Positions 22,159 through 30,016 of a stretch of 32,675 bases of DNA are shown here, piece after piece. Positions within the stretch are counted from its first letter, which is position 1; each line of letters begins with the position of its first letter. Origin of the DNA: DAOUCV01 sp034432095. Its GTDB lineage: Bacteria; Chloroflexota; Dehalococcoidia; Dehalococcoidales; UBA2162. The position numbers and the translations under genes were made by a program. Under the pieces are notes generated by a model that was not told the origin of the DNA, ran no database searches, and worked only from the letters and a program-made list of their open reading frames with translations. The stretch is from positions 1 through 32,675 of the forward strand of contig DAOUCV010000084.1 of NCBI GenBank assembly GCA_034432095.1, given 5' to 3'.

Positions 22159-24414
22159 TTGCAAAAACGGCATAAGATGGTTGTTTGGTTTGATGAAGTC
22201 ACCAAAGATGATGTATCTCTGGTTGGCGGTAAAGGGGCAAACCTAGGGGAAATGACCAGGATTGGTATACCCGTTCCGCCTGGCTTTATCGTAACCGCTA
22301 GTGCCTATTTTGACTTCCTGCGACAAATGGAACTCATTGATAAAATTCGCCGCCTGATTGGACCTGTAGATGTTAATAATAGCAAACAGCTTCAGCAGGT
22401 TGCGGCTCAGGTGAGGCAGATAATTTCAGGTGCGGCTATGCCCCCGGAAATAGCCAGGGAGATTGAGCAGGCTTATGTAAAAATGGGAAGGGGGCTGGTG
22501 GCGGTGCGTTCCTCAGCCACTGCTGAAGACCTGCCTGAAGCCTCCTTTGCCGGTCAGCAGCGGACCTTCCTCAATGTGGAGGGTGAGAAGGAGGTGGTGG
22601 CTGCAGTCCAGGGCTGCTGGGCATCACTCTTTGAAGCCAGAGCCATTTTCTATCGAGTGCAACAGAATTATGACCACTTCAAGGTTGGCATCGCTGTCCC
22701 GGTGCAGAGAATGGTGCAATCTGAAGCTTCCGGGGTTATGTTTACCCTGGAACCGGAAACCGGTGACCAGAGTAAGATTGTCATTGAGGCCGTATTCGGG
22801 CTTGGTGAGACAATTGTTTCCGGGGCTGTGACTCCTGACCACTATAACATCGATAAAGAGGAGCTAAAAATCATAAGTAAGGAGATTGCCAAACAGGAGT
22901 GGAAACTGGTGAGGAGTGATACGGGTAAGGGCGAAGAAGCCAATATTACGGTACCGCTCACTCCTGGAGAGCAGGCGAGGCAAAAAATAAGTGACGGTGA
23001 CATAATTACTCTAGCCAGGATAGGGAAGCGCTTAGAGGAGCACTACCGATTCCCTCAAGATATTGAGTGGGCAAAGGAGAATAACGAAATTTTTATTGTC
23101 CAGACCCGCCCGGTAACTACCGTCAGGAAGAGAGCGGCTGGGGTTGGAGCTGAAATTACCACACCCGCGCTTCTGTCAGGGGCGCCAGCCAGCCCCGGCA
23201 TTGCTTCCGGGCCAGTCAAATTAGTGACTGACGCCTCTCAAATAGACAAGGTATTGGAGGGTGATATCCTGGTTGCCGAAATGACTACCCCTGACTTTGT
23301 GCCAGCAATGAAACGGGCGGTGGCTATTGTCACCGACCGTGGGGGTAGAACCGCCCACGCCGCTATTGTCAGTCGGGAGCTTGGCATCCCCTGCGTTGTT
23401 GGCACTGGGAAGGCTATGGCTACTCTCAAAGACGGGCAGGTAATTACAGTGGATGGTTCCAGCGGTAAGGTCTATGATGGCAAAATAGAAATTGCCACCA
23501 AAGCCGAGATTAGAGCCAGGGTCAAGATAAAGACCAGGACTAAGCTCCTGGTAAACCTGGCACAACCGGAGCTGGCGGATAGGGTAGCCGCTCGTGATGT
23601 TGACGGAGTAGGTCTACTACGGGCTGAATTCATGGTCGCTCAGATTGGTGAGCATCCCAGCTATATGATAAGCCAGAATCGCGGCCACGAGTTTGTCGAT
23701 AAGCTTGCTGAAGGGCTAACTGCTTTTGCCAAGGCATTTTACCCCCGCCAGGTAGTCTACCGAACCAACGATTTCAAGACCAATGAGTATCGAGCCTTAA
23801 AGGGCGGGGAAAAGTACGAAGAGGTTGAAGAGAACCCGATGCTTGGCTATAGAGGAGCTTCGCGATACATCACCGATATCGAGACTTTCAAACTGGAACT
23901 AGCCGCTATAAAGAAAGTGAGAGAGAAGTACAAGAACCTCTGGGTTATGATTCCTTTCGTGCGTACCGTCAAGGAGCTGGCAGAAACATTGAAAATTATG
24001 GAGGCTGAAGGGCTGAAGCGCTCCGAAGATTTTAAAATATGGATGATGGTTGAAGTGCCATCCAATATCATCCTTCTTGAGAAGTTCCTGGCTGTTGGCA
24101 TTGATGGCATATCTATTGGCTCTAATGACCTAACCCAGCTCACGCTGGGCATTGACCGGGACAGCGCCAAATTGGCCGGTACCTTTGATGAGCGGGATGA
24201 GGCAGTGATGCTCTCTTTAGAAAGAGCTATTAAAGTGGCCAAGAGCATGGGGGTTACCTCCTCTATTTGCGGGCAGGCACCCTCAGTATACCCCGAGCTT
24301 ACCGAGAAACTGGTGGAGTGGGGGATTACCTCTGTCTCGGTAAGTCCTGATATGATTGACCAGACCAGAGAAATAATTGCCAGAGTAGAAGAGCGCTTGC
24401 AGGTCAACGCTTAG
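22159..24414 (+). CDS. ppsA: Phosphoenolpyruvate synthase (pyruvate, water dikinase)
   Basis: Converts pyruvate, ATP and water to PEP, AMP and Pi, the entry to gluconeogenesis. 751 residues: N-terminal ATP-grasp domain (VSLVGGKGANLGEM, AVRSSATAEDLPEASFAGQ), central phosphohistidine domain with His400 in GGRTAHAAIVSRELG, C-terminal PEP/pyruvate TIM barrel (LLRAEFM, GSNDLTQL, SSICGQAP). The Cys in ICGQAPS is the conserved active-site residue. The TTG start at 22159 is supported by AGGAGG six bases upstream; ATG at 22177 is the alternative. It lies downstream of the duplicated promoter and 19 bp before the dGTPase-like gene. Confidence 0.95.
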   Translation: MQKRHKMVVWFDEVTKDDVSLVGGKGANLGEMTRIGIPVPPGFIVTASAYFDFLRQMELIDKIRRLIGPVDVNNSKQLQQVAAQVRQIISGAAMPPEIAREIEQAYVKMGRGLVAVRSSATAEDLPEASFAGQQRTFLNVEGEKEVVAAVQGCWASLFEARAIFYRVQQNYDHFKVGIAVPVQRMVQSEASGVMFTLEPETGDQSKIVIEAVFGLGETIVSGAVTPDHYNIDKEELKIISKEIAKQEWKLVRSDTGKGEEANITVPLTPGEQARQKISDGDIITLARIGKRLEEHYRFPQDIEWAKENNEIFIVQTRPVTTVRKRAAGVGAEITTPALLSGAPASPGIASGPVKLVTDASQIDKVLEGDILVAEMTTPDFVPAMKRAVAIVTDRGGRTAHAAIVSRELGIPCVVGTGKAMATLKDGQVITVDGSSGKVYDGKIEIATKAEIRARVKIKTRTKLLVNLAQPELADRVAARDVDGVGLLRAEFMVAQIGEHPSYMISQNRGHEFVDKLAEGLTAFAKAFYPRQVVYRTNDFKTNEYRALKGGEKYEEVEENPMLGYRGASRYITDIETFKLELAAIKKVREKYKNLWVMIPFVRTVKELAETLKIMEAEGLKRSEDFKIWMMVEVPSNIILLEKFLAVGIDGISIGSNDLTQLTLGIDRDSAKLAGTFDERDEAVMLSLERAIKVAKSMGVTSSICGQAPSVYPELTEKLVEWGITSVSVSPDMIDQTREIIARVEERLQVNA

Positions 24415-24433
24415 CTCTTGGAATTCGCATCGT

Positions 24434-25486
24434 GTGGTCCAGACAATGATTAGCCGGCTTAATGTTCGCCAGATGGTTGAGGAGAGGGAAGAGAGCCTCT
24501 CTCCCCTTGCCGCCAAAAGCAGGCAGTCACGAGGCAGAGCCAGATACGAGGAGCCCTGCCCGATACGGACTCTCTTTCAGCGTGACCGCGACCGCATTAT
24601 TCATTCCAAGGCTTTCCGTCGTCTCAAGCATAAGACGCAGGTCTTCATTGCTCCTCAGGGCGACCACTATGTAACCCGGCTCACCCACACCCTGGAGGTC
24701 TCCCAGATAGCTCGCACTATAGCTCGAGCCCTGAACCTTAATGAGGACCTGACTGAGGCAATCGCCTTAGGCCACGACCTGGGTCATACCCCCTTCGGTC
24801 ACGTCGGTGAAGAGGTCTTAAACGAGCTCTATCATGAGGGGTTCAGACATAACGAGCAGAGCCTGCGGGTCGTTGACCTTCTGGAGAATGATGGACGGGG
24901 GCTTAATCTTACCTGGGAGGTGAGGGACGGCATTGTTAATCACTCCAAGTCAAGGGCAAAAGTCTTGGAGGACTGGGGCAAGTTAAGTACCCTCGAGGGT
25001 GAAGTGTGTCGGATTGCCGACGTCATCGCCTACATCAACCATGATATTGGCGATGCCATAAGGGCTGGTATTATCGTTGAGGGCAATTTACCGCTCTCAG
25101 CCATTGCTGTATTAGGCAATTCTCACCGTGAGCGCATCAATACTATGGTCGGCGACATTATCGAGCAATCGTGGGCAGTGAGGAGCAGTCCCGGTATAGT
25201 CGGGGTTGAGCGTCCGGCGATAACGATGAGCCTCAGAGTGCTTGAGGCAACTAATATCCTGCGTGACTTTCTTTTTGACCGGGTGTATGACCGGCAAGCC
25301 GCCCAGGCAGAATCCACCAGGGCAAGAGAGATAGTCCGTCTGTTATATAACTACTTCCGTGGGCATGAAAGGGAACTACCGCCAGAGTATTCCCTTCATA
25401 GTGATGAGGTTGAGCGGCGGGTGGTTGACTATATTGCCGGTATGACCGACCAGTACGCCTTAAGGCTGGCGGAGGAGTTAAACTAG
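24434..25486 (+). CDS. dgt: dGTPase-like HD-domain phosphohydrolase
   Basis: Deoxyguanosinetriphosphate triphosphohydrolase-like protein (cytoplasmic dNTP hydrolysis). Metal ligands: H85 in RLTHTLEVSQIA, H114-D115 in ALGHDLGHTPFGH, and the late Asp in ADVIAYINHD. N-terminal RDRDRIIHSKAFRRLKHKTQV is the family signature. Length is 350 residues, shorter than E. coli Dgt and typical of the dGTPase-like subgroup found beside dnaG. GTG 24434 is the annotated start, with ATG 24446 as an alternative; neither has a strong ribosome site. It probably shares the PEP synthase transcript and ends just before a run of palindromic repeats. Confidence 0.88.
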   Translation: MVQTMISRLNVRQMVEEREESLSPLAAKSRQSRGRARYEEPCPIRTLFQRDRDRIIHSKAFRRLKHKTQVFIAPQGDHYVTRLTHTLEVSQIARTIARALNLNEDLTEAIALGHDLGHTPFGHVGEEVLNELYHEGFRHNEQSLRVVDLLENDGRGLNLTWEVRDGIVNHSKSRAKVLEDWGKLSTLEGEVCRIADVIAYINHDIGDAIRAGIIVEGNLPLSAIAVLGNSHRERINTMVGDIIEQSWAVRSSPGIVGVERPAITMSLRVLEATNILRDFLFDRVYDRQAAQAESTRAREIVRLLYNYFRGHERELPPEYSLHSDEVERRVVDYIAGMTDQYALRLAEELN

Positions 25487-25640
25487 AGGGCGTTAAGAGG
25501 GGCGTAGCCCCTCTTACATCCTTCCTTTTGGAATGTTCCCTCTCCAAAGCTAAAGGGGTGTCTGAGAGGGGCGAAGCCCCCTCTCTAAACTCACTTCCCC
25601 CTCTCCTTTGAAGGAGAGGGGGATTAAGGGGGAGAGGTAG
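25487..25640. repeat. Cluster of three palindromic repeats before dnaG
   Basis: Perfect hairpins TAAGAGGGGC-GTA-GCCCCTCTTA (25494-25516), GAGAGGGGC-GAA-GCCCCCTCTC (about 25564-25585), and CCCCCTCTCCTT/AAGGAGAGGGGG (25597-25622). The first may terminate dgt transcripts. The segment ends about 12 bp before the dnaG ATG. Confidence 0.8.
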
Positions 25641-25652
25641 ATATAAAATAAG

Positions 25653-27413
25653 ATGAGCGTTATTGACGAAGTAAAGCAAAAACTGGATATTGTTGAGGTT
25701 ATCGGTCAGTACGCCAAGTTGACCAAGTCGGGGCGGACCTTCAGGGCGCTATGCCCGTTCCACAGTGAGAAGAACCCTTCTTTCTTTGTCTATCCTGAAC
25801 GGCAGAGCTGGCACTGCTTCGGTGCCTGCAATACCGGCGGTGACGTTTTTTCCTTTATTATGAAAAAGGAGAACATTGACTTCGGGGAGGCGCTGCGTCT
25901 TCTTGCTCAGAGGGTGGGCGTTACCATACCATCAAGGTCTGAGCCGGATAAAAAGAGAGATGAAAAAGAAAGACTGTACCTGGCTAATGAAGCCGCCGCC
26001 CGGTATTTCCATAATCTGCTCCTCAACTCCCCAGCCGGGGAAAAAGCCAGGAAATACCTGACCAGCCGGGGCCTCTCTCCAAAAGCAATCTCAGATTTCC
26101 AGCTTGGGTTCAGCCTGAATAGCTGGGAAGCATTAAAGCAATACCTGCTTGGAAAAGGCTACACCCAGGATGAGATGCTTGAAGCCGGTTTGATCGTGAC
26201 CGCAGAGGATGGCAAGACGCATGACCGGTTCCGAGATAAGTTAATGTTTCCCATAATTGATAGCCGGGGGCGTACCACAGGTTTTGGGGCGAGAGTTCTT
26301 GATGACTCACTGCCTAAATATGTCAACTCGCCCCAGACACCGACCTTTGATAAGAGCTCAAGTCTTTACGGCATAAATCTGGCGGCACCGGCTATCCGGC
26401 AGCGGAATCTAGCCGTTATCGTCGAAGGCTATATGGATGTTATTACTGCTCACCAGAACGGATTTACCAATGTGGTTGCCTCTATGGGGACTGCGGTTAC
26501 CGAAAAGCAGGTCAATGCCCTGAAGAGACTAAACAGGAATGTGAGTCTGGTTCTGGCTCTTGATGCTGATGCCGCCGGTGAAGAGGCCATGCTACGCTGT
26601 GTTGATTATGAGAATAGCCTTAATACCGAGGTAAAAGTCCTTGTCCTGCCTAAAGGTAGAGACCCCGATGATGTTATCAAGGAAGATGCTAAAAACTGGC
26701 AGCACCTGTTGGATAAGGCTTTACCGGTAGTTGACTATACCTTTGGTATGGTCAGCTCTAAACTTGACCTCAACACCGCCGGGGGCAAATCACAAGCTGT
26801 AGACGAGCTTTTGCCCATCATTGCTGCGATAAAAGATACAATACGTCAAGACCACTACCTGACAAGACTTGCGAAGTTGACGGAAGTCAGCTATAATAAA
26901 CTGGAAACGACCCTGGAACGCTATCTGGCAACACAAAAGATTAAGAAGCCAGTAAAGGAGTCGGCAGCCCGTTCATTACAACCGGTACTCTCCAGCCCCC
27001 TTGAGGAGTATTGTCTTGCCCTGCTGCTGCAGCACCCCGAGCTGAAAAACAGGAGTGAGGGTCCTACGCCTGAATATTTTGAAAATAGCGAAAACCGTGA
27101 GGTCTTTCTCGCCTGGCAGTCCTGTTCCGATTTATCGGAATTGAAGGGGAATCTTGATGCAGCACTCTGGGAGCACCTTGATACCCTAGTTAATAAGCAT
27201 ATCCCGGCTGACCGAATAGAGCAGAGATATGCTGACATTGTCCTCCGCCTGAAAGAAAAATGCCTCCGAGATTCGGAGGCAAAGAGGGCGGAAATACTTG
27301 CTCTGGAAGTAGAATTGGGAGGGGCTGGTGCTGACCTGGCAAGACTTGAAGAAGAAGGGATAGAAAACATTATCCGACTGCGAGAAGTCCAAAAAGCCAG
27401 AAAGAGGTCGTGA
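25653..27413 (+). CDS. dnaG: DNA primase
   Basis: Synthesises RNA primers at the replication fork. 586 residues. Zinc-binding domain: C34, H37, C55 and C59; the last pair is spaced C-x3-C (HCFGACNTGGD) instead of the textbook C-x2-C. The RNA polymerase/TOPRIM core has VIVEGYMDVITAHQ and the acidic LALDADAAGEEAM. The C-terminal DnaB-binding domain (about 430-586) is helical and diverged. ATG 25653 has only a purine stretch 14 nt upstream, contributed by the repeat, plus TATAAAAT directly before the ATG, so its translation signal is weak. It precedes rpoD, a widely conserved pairing. Confidence 0.96.
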   Translation: MSVIDEVKQKLDIVEVIGQYAKLTKSGRTFRALCPFHSEKNPSFFVYPERQSWHCFGACNTGGDVFSFIMKKENIDFGEALRLLAQRVGVTIPSRSEPDKKRDEKERLYLANEAAARYFHNLLLNSPAGEKARKYLTSRGLSPKAISDFQLGFSLNSWEALKQYLLGKGYTQDEMLEAGLIVTAEDGKTHDRFRDKLMFPIIDSRGRTTGFGARVLDDSLPKYVNSPQTPTFDKSSSLYGINLAAPAIRQRNLAVIVEGYMDVITAHQNGFTNVVASMGTAVTEKQVNALKRLNRNVSLVLALDADAAGEEAMLRCVDYENSLNTEVKVLVLPKGRDPDDVIKEDAKNWQHLLDKALPVVDYTFGMVSSKLDLNTAGGKSQAVDELLPIIAAIKDTIRQDHYLTRLAKLTEVSYNKLETTLERYLATQKIKKPVKESAARSLQPVLSSPLEEYCLALLLQHPELKNRSEGPTPEYFENSENREVFLAWQSCSDLSELKGNLDAALWEHLDTLVNKHIPADRIEQRYADIVLRLKEKCLRDSEAKRAEILALEVELGGAGADLARLEEEGIENIIRLREVQKARKRS

Positions 27414-27455
27414 GGATTCCCGGGGAAATCGCCGATTTTTCCGGGAGCCTCGTGC
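27414..27455 (+). repeat. Hairpin between dnaG and rpoD
   Basis: Directly after the dnaG stop, CCCGGGGAAATCG pairs imperfectly with CGATTTTTCCGGG, followed by AGCCTCG. The right arm and tail resemble the 3250-3290 repeat (GATTTTTCTGGGTGCCTCA). It could modulate dnaG/rpoD message ratio by processing or attenuation. Confidence 0.55.
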
Positions 27456-27471
27456 CCAAAGGAGACGAGAA

Positions 27472-28899
27472 ATGAACTTTGAAGGCTATGAGGAACCAAA
27501 GGAATTCCCGCTGGTCAATGACACCGATGAGGAATTGTCTGTAACCGAAGAGCTGGACGATAGGATATCACCGAAAGACCTGGAATTAGAAACGTCACTA
27601 GAACCATTAGATGAGCAGGAAATGGCGGACGACCCGGTTCGCCTTTACCTTCATGAAATTGGTAGGGTGCAACTCCTTACTGCCGAGGACGAAAAGGTCT
27701 TAGCTCAAAAGATAGAGGCGGCGAAGCGTATCAAAGAGATTAGGCAAGACTATCTGAAGAGATATGGTAAGTCCCCTTCAGCGACGGAAATAGTACTTAC
27801 GATGCTCAAGGAAATCGGACAGGCGGCTACTACCATCCGTCTCCTCCAAGAACAGCTTAAGATAACACCCACCGCTAGCTTTAGGAAGAGCATCTCGGAG
27901 CCTAAATTACGCAATAGTATTGATGGCGTGATAGACCAGCAACTGGTTCAGGCTATTGCCAATAAGACAGGTCGGTCCATGTCTGAAACGGAACAGCTTC
28001 TGATTAATCTTTCCCTTGATTGTAGCCTGTTACCGGAGGCAGTTCTCGGTGCTATCGACCAGAGCGTCTCCCTAGCTGATATAGAAAGTCTGGCGGAAAA
28101 AGAGGATTTCGTTGATTCCCTTCGGGCTTATGAAGAGCAAATCAAAGCCCACTTGGACAGTATTGAGCGTGAGGCGGAAAAGGCTGAAAAGCATCTCATT
28201 GAAGCCAACCTGCGTCTGGTAGTCAGCGTTGCCAAGAAACATATTGGACGGGGCATGTCGCTCCTCGACCTTGTTCAAGAGGGGAATATCGGGCTAATCA
28301 GGGCTGTGGAGAAATTTGACCACCATCGGGGTTATAAATTTAGCACCTATGCCACCTGGTGGATACGTCAGGCTATCACCCGGGCTATTGCTGATCAGGC
28401 TCGCACTATTCGCGTCCCGGTTCATATGATTGAGACGATTAATAAACTGATGAGGGTAAGTCGCCGTCTGGCTCAGGAGTACGGACGAGAGCCTAACGCT
28501 AAGGAGATCGGTGCCAGAATGGACCTCCCCGCAGCCAAGGTCAGGGAGATAGTCAAAGTAGCCCAGTTGCCGGTATCGCTGGAGACGCCCATCGGGGAAG
28601 AGGAGGATAGTCATCTGGGCGACTTTATCGAAGACCGCAATGCCTTACCTCCGGTGGATGCTGCCTCCAAACAATTGCTCAAAGAACAGATTGAGGAGGT
28701 GCTTTCTGACCTTACTCCTCGTGAGCAGCGGGTACTCCGATTAAGGTTTGGGCTTGAAGACGGGCGGAGCCGCACCCTGGAGGAAGTGGGACAGGAGTTT
28801 AACGTAACCAGAGAGCGCATCCGCCAGATAGAAGCCAAGGCACTTCGTAAGCTGCGCCACCCCTCCCGCAGCCGCAAACTAAAAGATTATCTGGAGTAA
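27472..28899 (+). CDS. rpoD: Primary sigma-70 factor
   Basis: 475 residues. Region 1.2 (DDPVRLYLHEIGRVQLLT), region 2 (NLRLVVSVAKKHIGRGMSLLDLVQEG, FSTYATWWIRQAITRA), region 3 (IRVPVHMIETINKL) and region 4 with the helix-turn-helix EVGQEFNVTRERIRQIEAKA are all present. The acidic N-terminus (about 1-55) is a short region 1.1. It directs RNA polymerase to housekeeping promoters such as the TTGACA/TATAAT-like sites here. ATG 27472 has AAAGGAGA at good spacing. Transcription is likely from dnaG plus own promoter; followed by a strong terminator. Confidence 0.97.
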   Translation: MNFEGYEEPKEFPLVNDTDEELSVTEELDDRISPKDLELETSLEPLDEQEMADDPVRLYLHEIGRVQLLTAEDEKVLAQKIEAAKRIKEIRQDYLKRYGKSPSATEIVLTMLKEIGQAATTIRLLQEQLKITPTASFRKSISEPKLRNSIDGVIDQQLVQAIANKTGRSMSETEQLLINLSLDCSLLPEAVLGAIDQSVSLADIESLAEKEDFVDSLRAYEEQIKAHLDSIEREAEKAEKHLIEANLRLVVSVAKKHIGRGMSLLDLVQEGNIGLIRAVEKFDHHRGYKFSTYATWWIRQAITRAIADQARTIRVPVHMIETINKLMRVSRRLAQEYGREPNAKEIGARMDLPAAKVREIVKVAQLPVSLETPIGEEEDSHLGDFIEDRNALPPVDAASKQLLKEQIEEVLSDLTPREQRVLRLRFGLEDGRSRTLEEVGQEFNVTRERIRQIEAKALRKLRHPSRSRKLKDYLE

Positions 28900-28926
28900 A
28901 GTAACCTTCTCCTCTTTTTCCCTTTT

Positions 28927-28958
28927 TTTCCCTTCCCCATTATCAAGGGGAAGGGAAA
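28927..28958 (+). terminator. Intrinsic terminator after rpoD
   Basis: TTTCCCTTCCCC (28927-28938) pairs perfectly with GGGGAAGGGAAA (28947-28958), a 12-bp stem with an 8-base loop, followed by TTTGTTTTT. It lies in the convergent gap between rpoD and the flavin reductase. Confidence 0.8.
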
Positions 28959-28967
28959 TTTGTTTTT

Positions 28968-28999
28968 AAGAGGGGCTTACGCCCCTCTTTGACGCCCGA
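28968..28999. repeat. AGAGGGGC hairpin repeat
   Basis: Perfect 9-bp stem AAGAGGGGC (28968-28976) / GCCCCTCTT (28981-28989), loop TTAC, then TGACGCCC. It is the same element type as at 25494 and 16850; CCCTCTTTGACGCCC is shared with the 16850 copy. It ends at the flavin reductase stop codon and may terminate that gene on the minus strand. Confidence 0.7.
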
Positions 29000-29584
29000 T
29001 TACGCGGGTTTTGCTTTTCTCAATTCCCGACCGTTGCTGAAGGCCTGGCCCACGACTCTGCCAAGAGCTCGATACCCGGCACCCGGCTGGGGGATAAAGG
29101 CGAAGGGTCTTATCTTATCAACATCGGGCTTGCCGTCAGTGAGGCAGTCTTCGGAGACATAGGCCTCCTCAATCCTGCCAACAATGAGGGCATGACTACC
29201 CACATCCAGAATATGTAGGACCTTGCACTCCAGGTTGACCGGGCACTGCTCAATGAGAGGGGCGTTATCTAGTTTACCGTAGAATACCTTGAACCCGCAG
29301 GCTTTAGCTTTATCAACTTGGGTCCCGGACCTAATGCCACAGTAGTCTGTCTCCCGTACCAGGTCAACCGAGGGCACGTTAACGGAAAAAGTCATGTTTT
29401 GCTTTATCCCTTTGAGGGTATAGCGGCTGTGTCGTATCCCGACCGTAATCGCCGGGGGCTCGCTGGCGCCAATCCCGGACCAGGCAGCTGTCATAAAGTT
29501 TGGCTTGCCATCAACATTCGCTCCAATTAAGAACGCCGGCATGGGATAAACCAGGGTTTTGTAATCGGTAGTAACTTTAGCCAT
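29000..29584 (-). CDS. Flavin reductase (flavoredoxin-like) family protein
   Basis: 194 residues with the FMN-binding split-barrel pattern: LIGANVDGKPNFMTAAWSG near the start, PPAITVGIR, and FSVNVPS, as in flavoredoxin/FlaRed proteins. These bind FMN and act in electron transfer or flavin reduction with NAD(P)H. Several Cys (DYCGIRSG, AKACGF, EQCPVN) are present; no iron-sulfur motif is evident. The ATG at 29584 has AGGAGGCGAG upstream and a consensus-like promoter ~85 bp away. It is monocistronic, convergent with rpoD. Confidence 0.88.
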   Translation of the reverse strand: MAKVTTDYKTLVYPMPAFLIGANVDGKPNFMTAAWSGIGASEPPAITVGIRHSRYTLKGIKQNMTFSVNVPSVDLVRETDYCGIRSGTQVDKAKACGFKVFYGKLDNAPLIEQCPVNLECKVLHILDVGSHALIVGRIEEAYVSEDCLTDGKPDVDKIRPFAFIPQPGAGYRALGRVVGQAFSNGRELRKAKPA

Positions 29585-29668
29585 ATCTCGCCTCCTGTGA
29601 ACATTCAGGTTTCGTAATTGCGTAATTGCGCACTAACGCAAAACTTTTAATGGACCTACTTAGCTGAG

Positions 29669-29698
29669 ATTATAACTTTTTATATGTTTGTTAATCAA
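29669..29698 (-). promoter_or_regulatory. Flavin reductase promoter
   Basis: On the minus strand TTGATT (29693-29698), 18-bp spacer, TATAAT (29669-29674). The ~80-nt leader contains a direct repeat of CGTAATTG (29613-29628 region), a possible regulator site. Confidence 0.6.
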
Positions 29699-29876
29699 CC
29701 TCACCCCCTTTAAGCACCCAGAAAAATCAAAGATTTTTCTGGGAACCCGCTTTATCCCCCCTCTCCTTGAGAAGGAGAGGGGGAAGAGCGTTAGAGAGGG
29801 GGACGGGGGCTCCCCTCTCTTACTTACACTCCCCCTTCCCTTTTAGGGGAAGGGGGTCAGGGGGATGGGTTGGTAA
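29697..29876. repeat. Large palindromic repeat cluster in the flavin reductase/sbcC gap
   Basis: Within this ~430-bp divergent gap (29585-30016) lie CCCAGAAAAATC-AAA-GATTTTTCTGGG (29717-29743, perfect 12-bp arms), CCCCCTCTCCTT-GAG-AAGGAGAGGGGG (29757-29783) and a third pair around CCCCCTTCCC/GGGAAGGGGG-like arms (about 29830-29860). The rest of the gap shows no ORF. A weak promoter (TTGAAA 29932, 17 bp, TAAAAA 29955) could serve the downstream ATPase gene. Confidence 0.8.
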
Positions 29877-30016
29877 ACGACTTTGTCAGGTAGCTAATAG
29901 GAATGACACTGATTTTTCATATCTTTTCTAGTTGAAAAAGGAAGATTGGGCGGATAAAAATCCCCTGACTGTGTTAAAATAGTTAAAGAAACGAGGTTCT
30001 ACCGAGGAGCCAGCAG

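Noticed and set aside
23847..24407. 186-codon minus-strand frame inside the PEP synthase gene
   Set aside because: Antisense shadow with Ser-rich composition; the sense frame is fully conserved PEP synthase.
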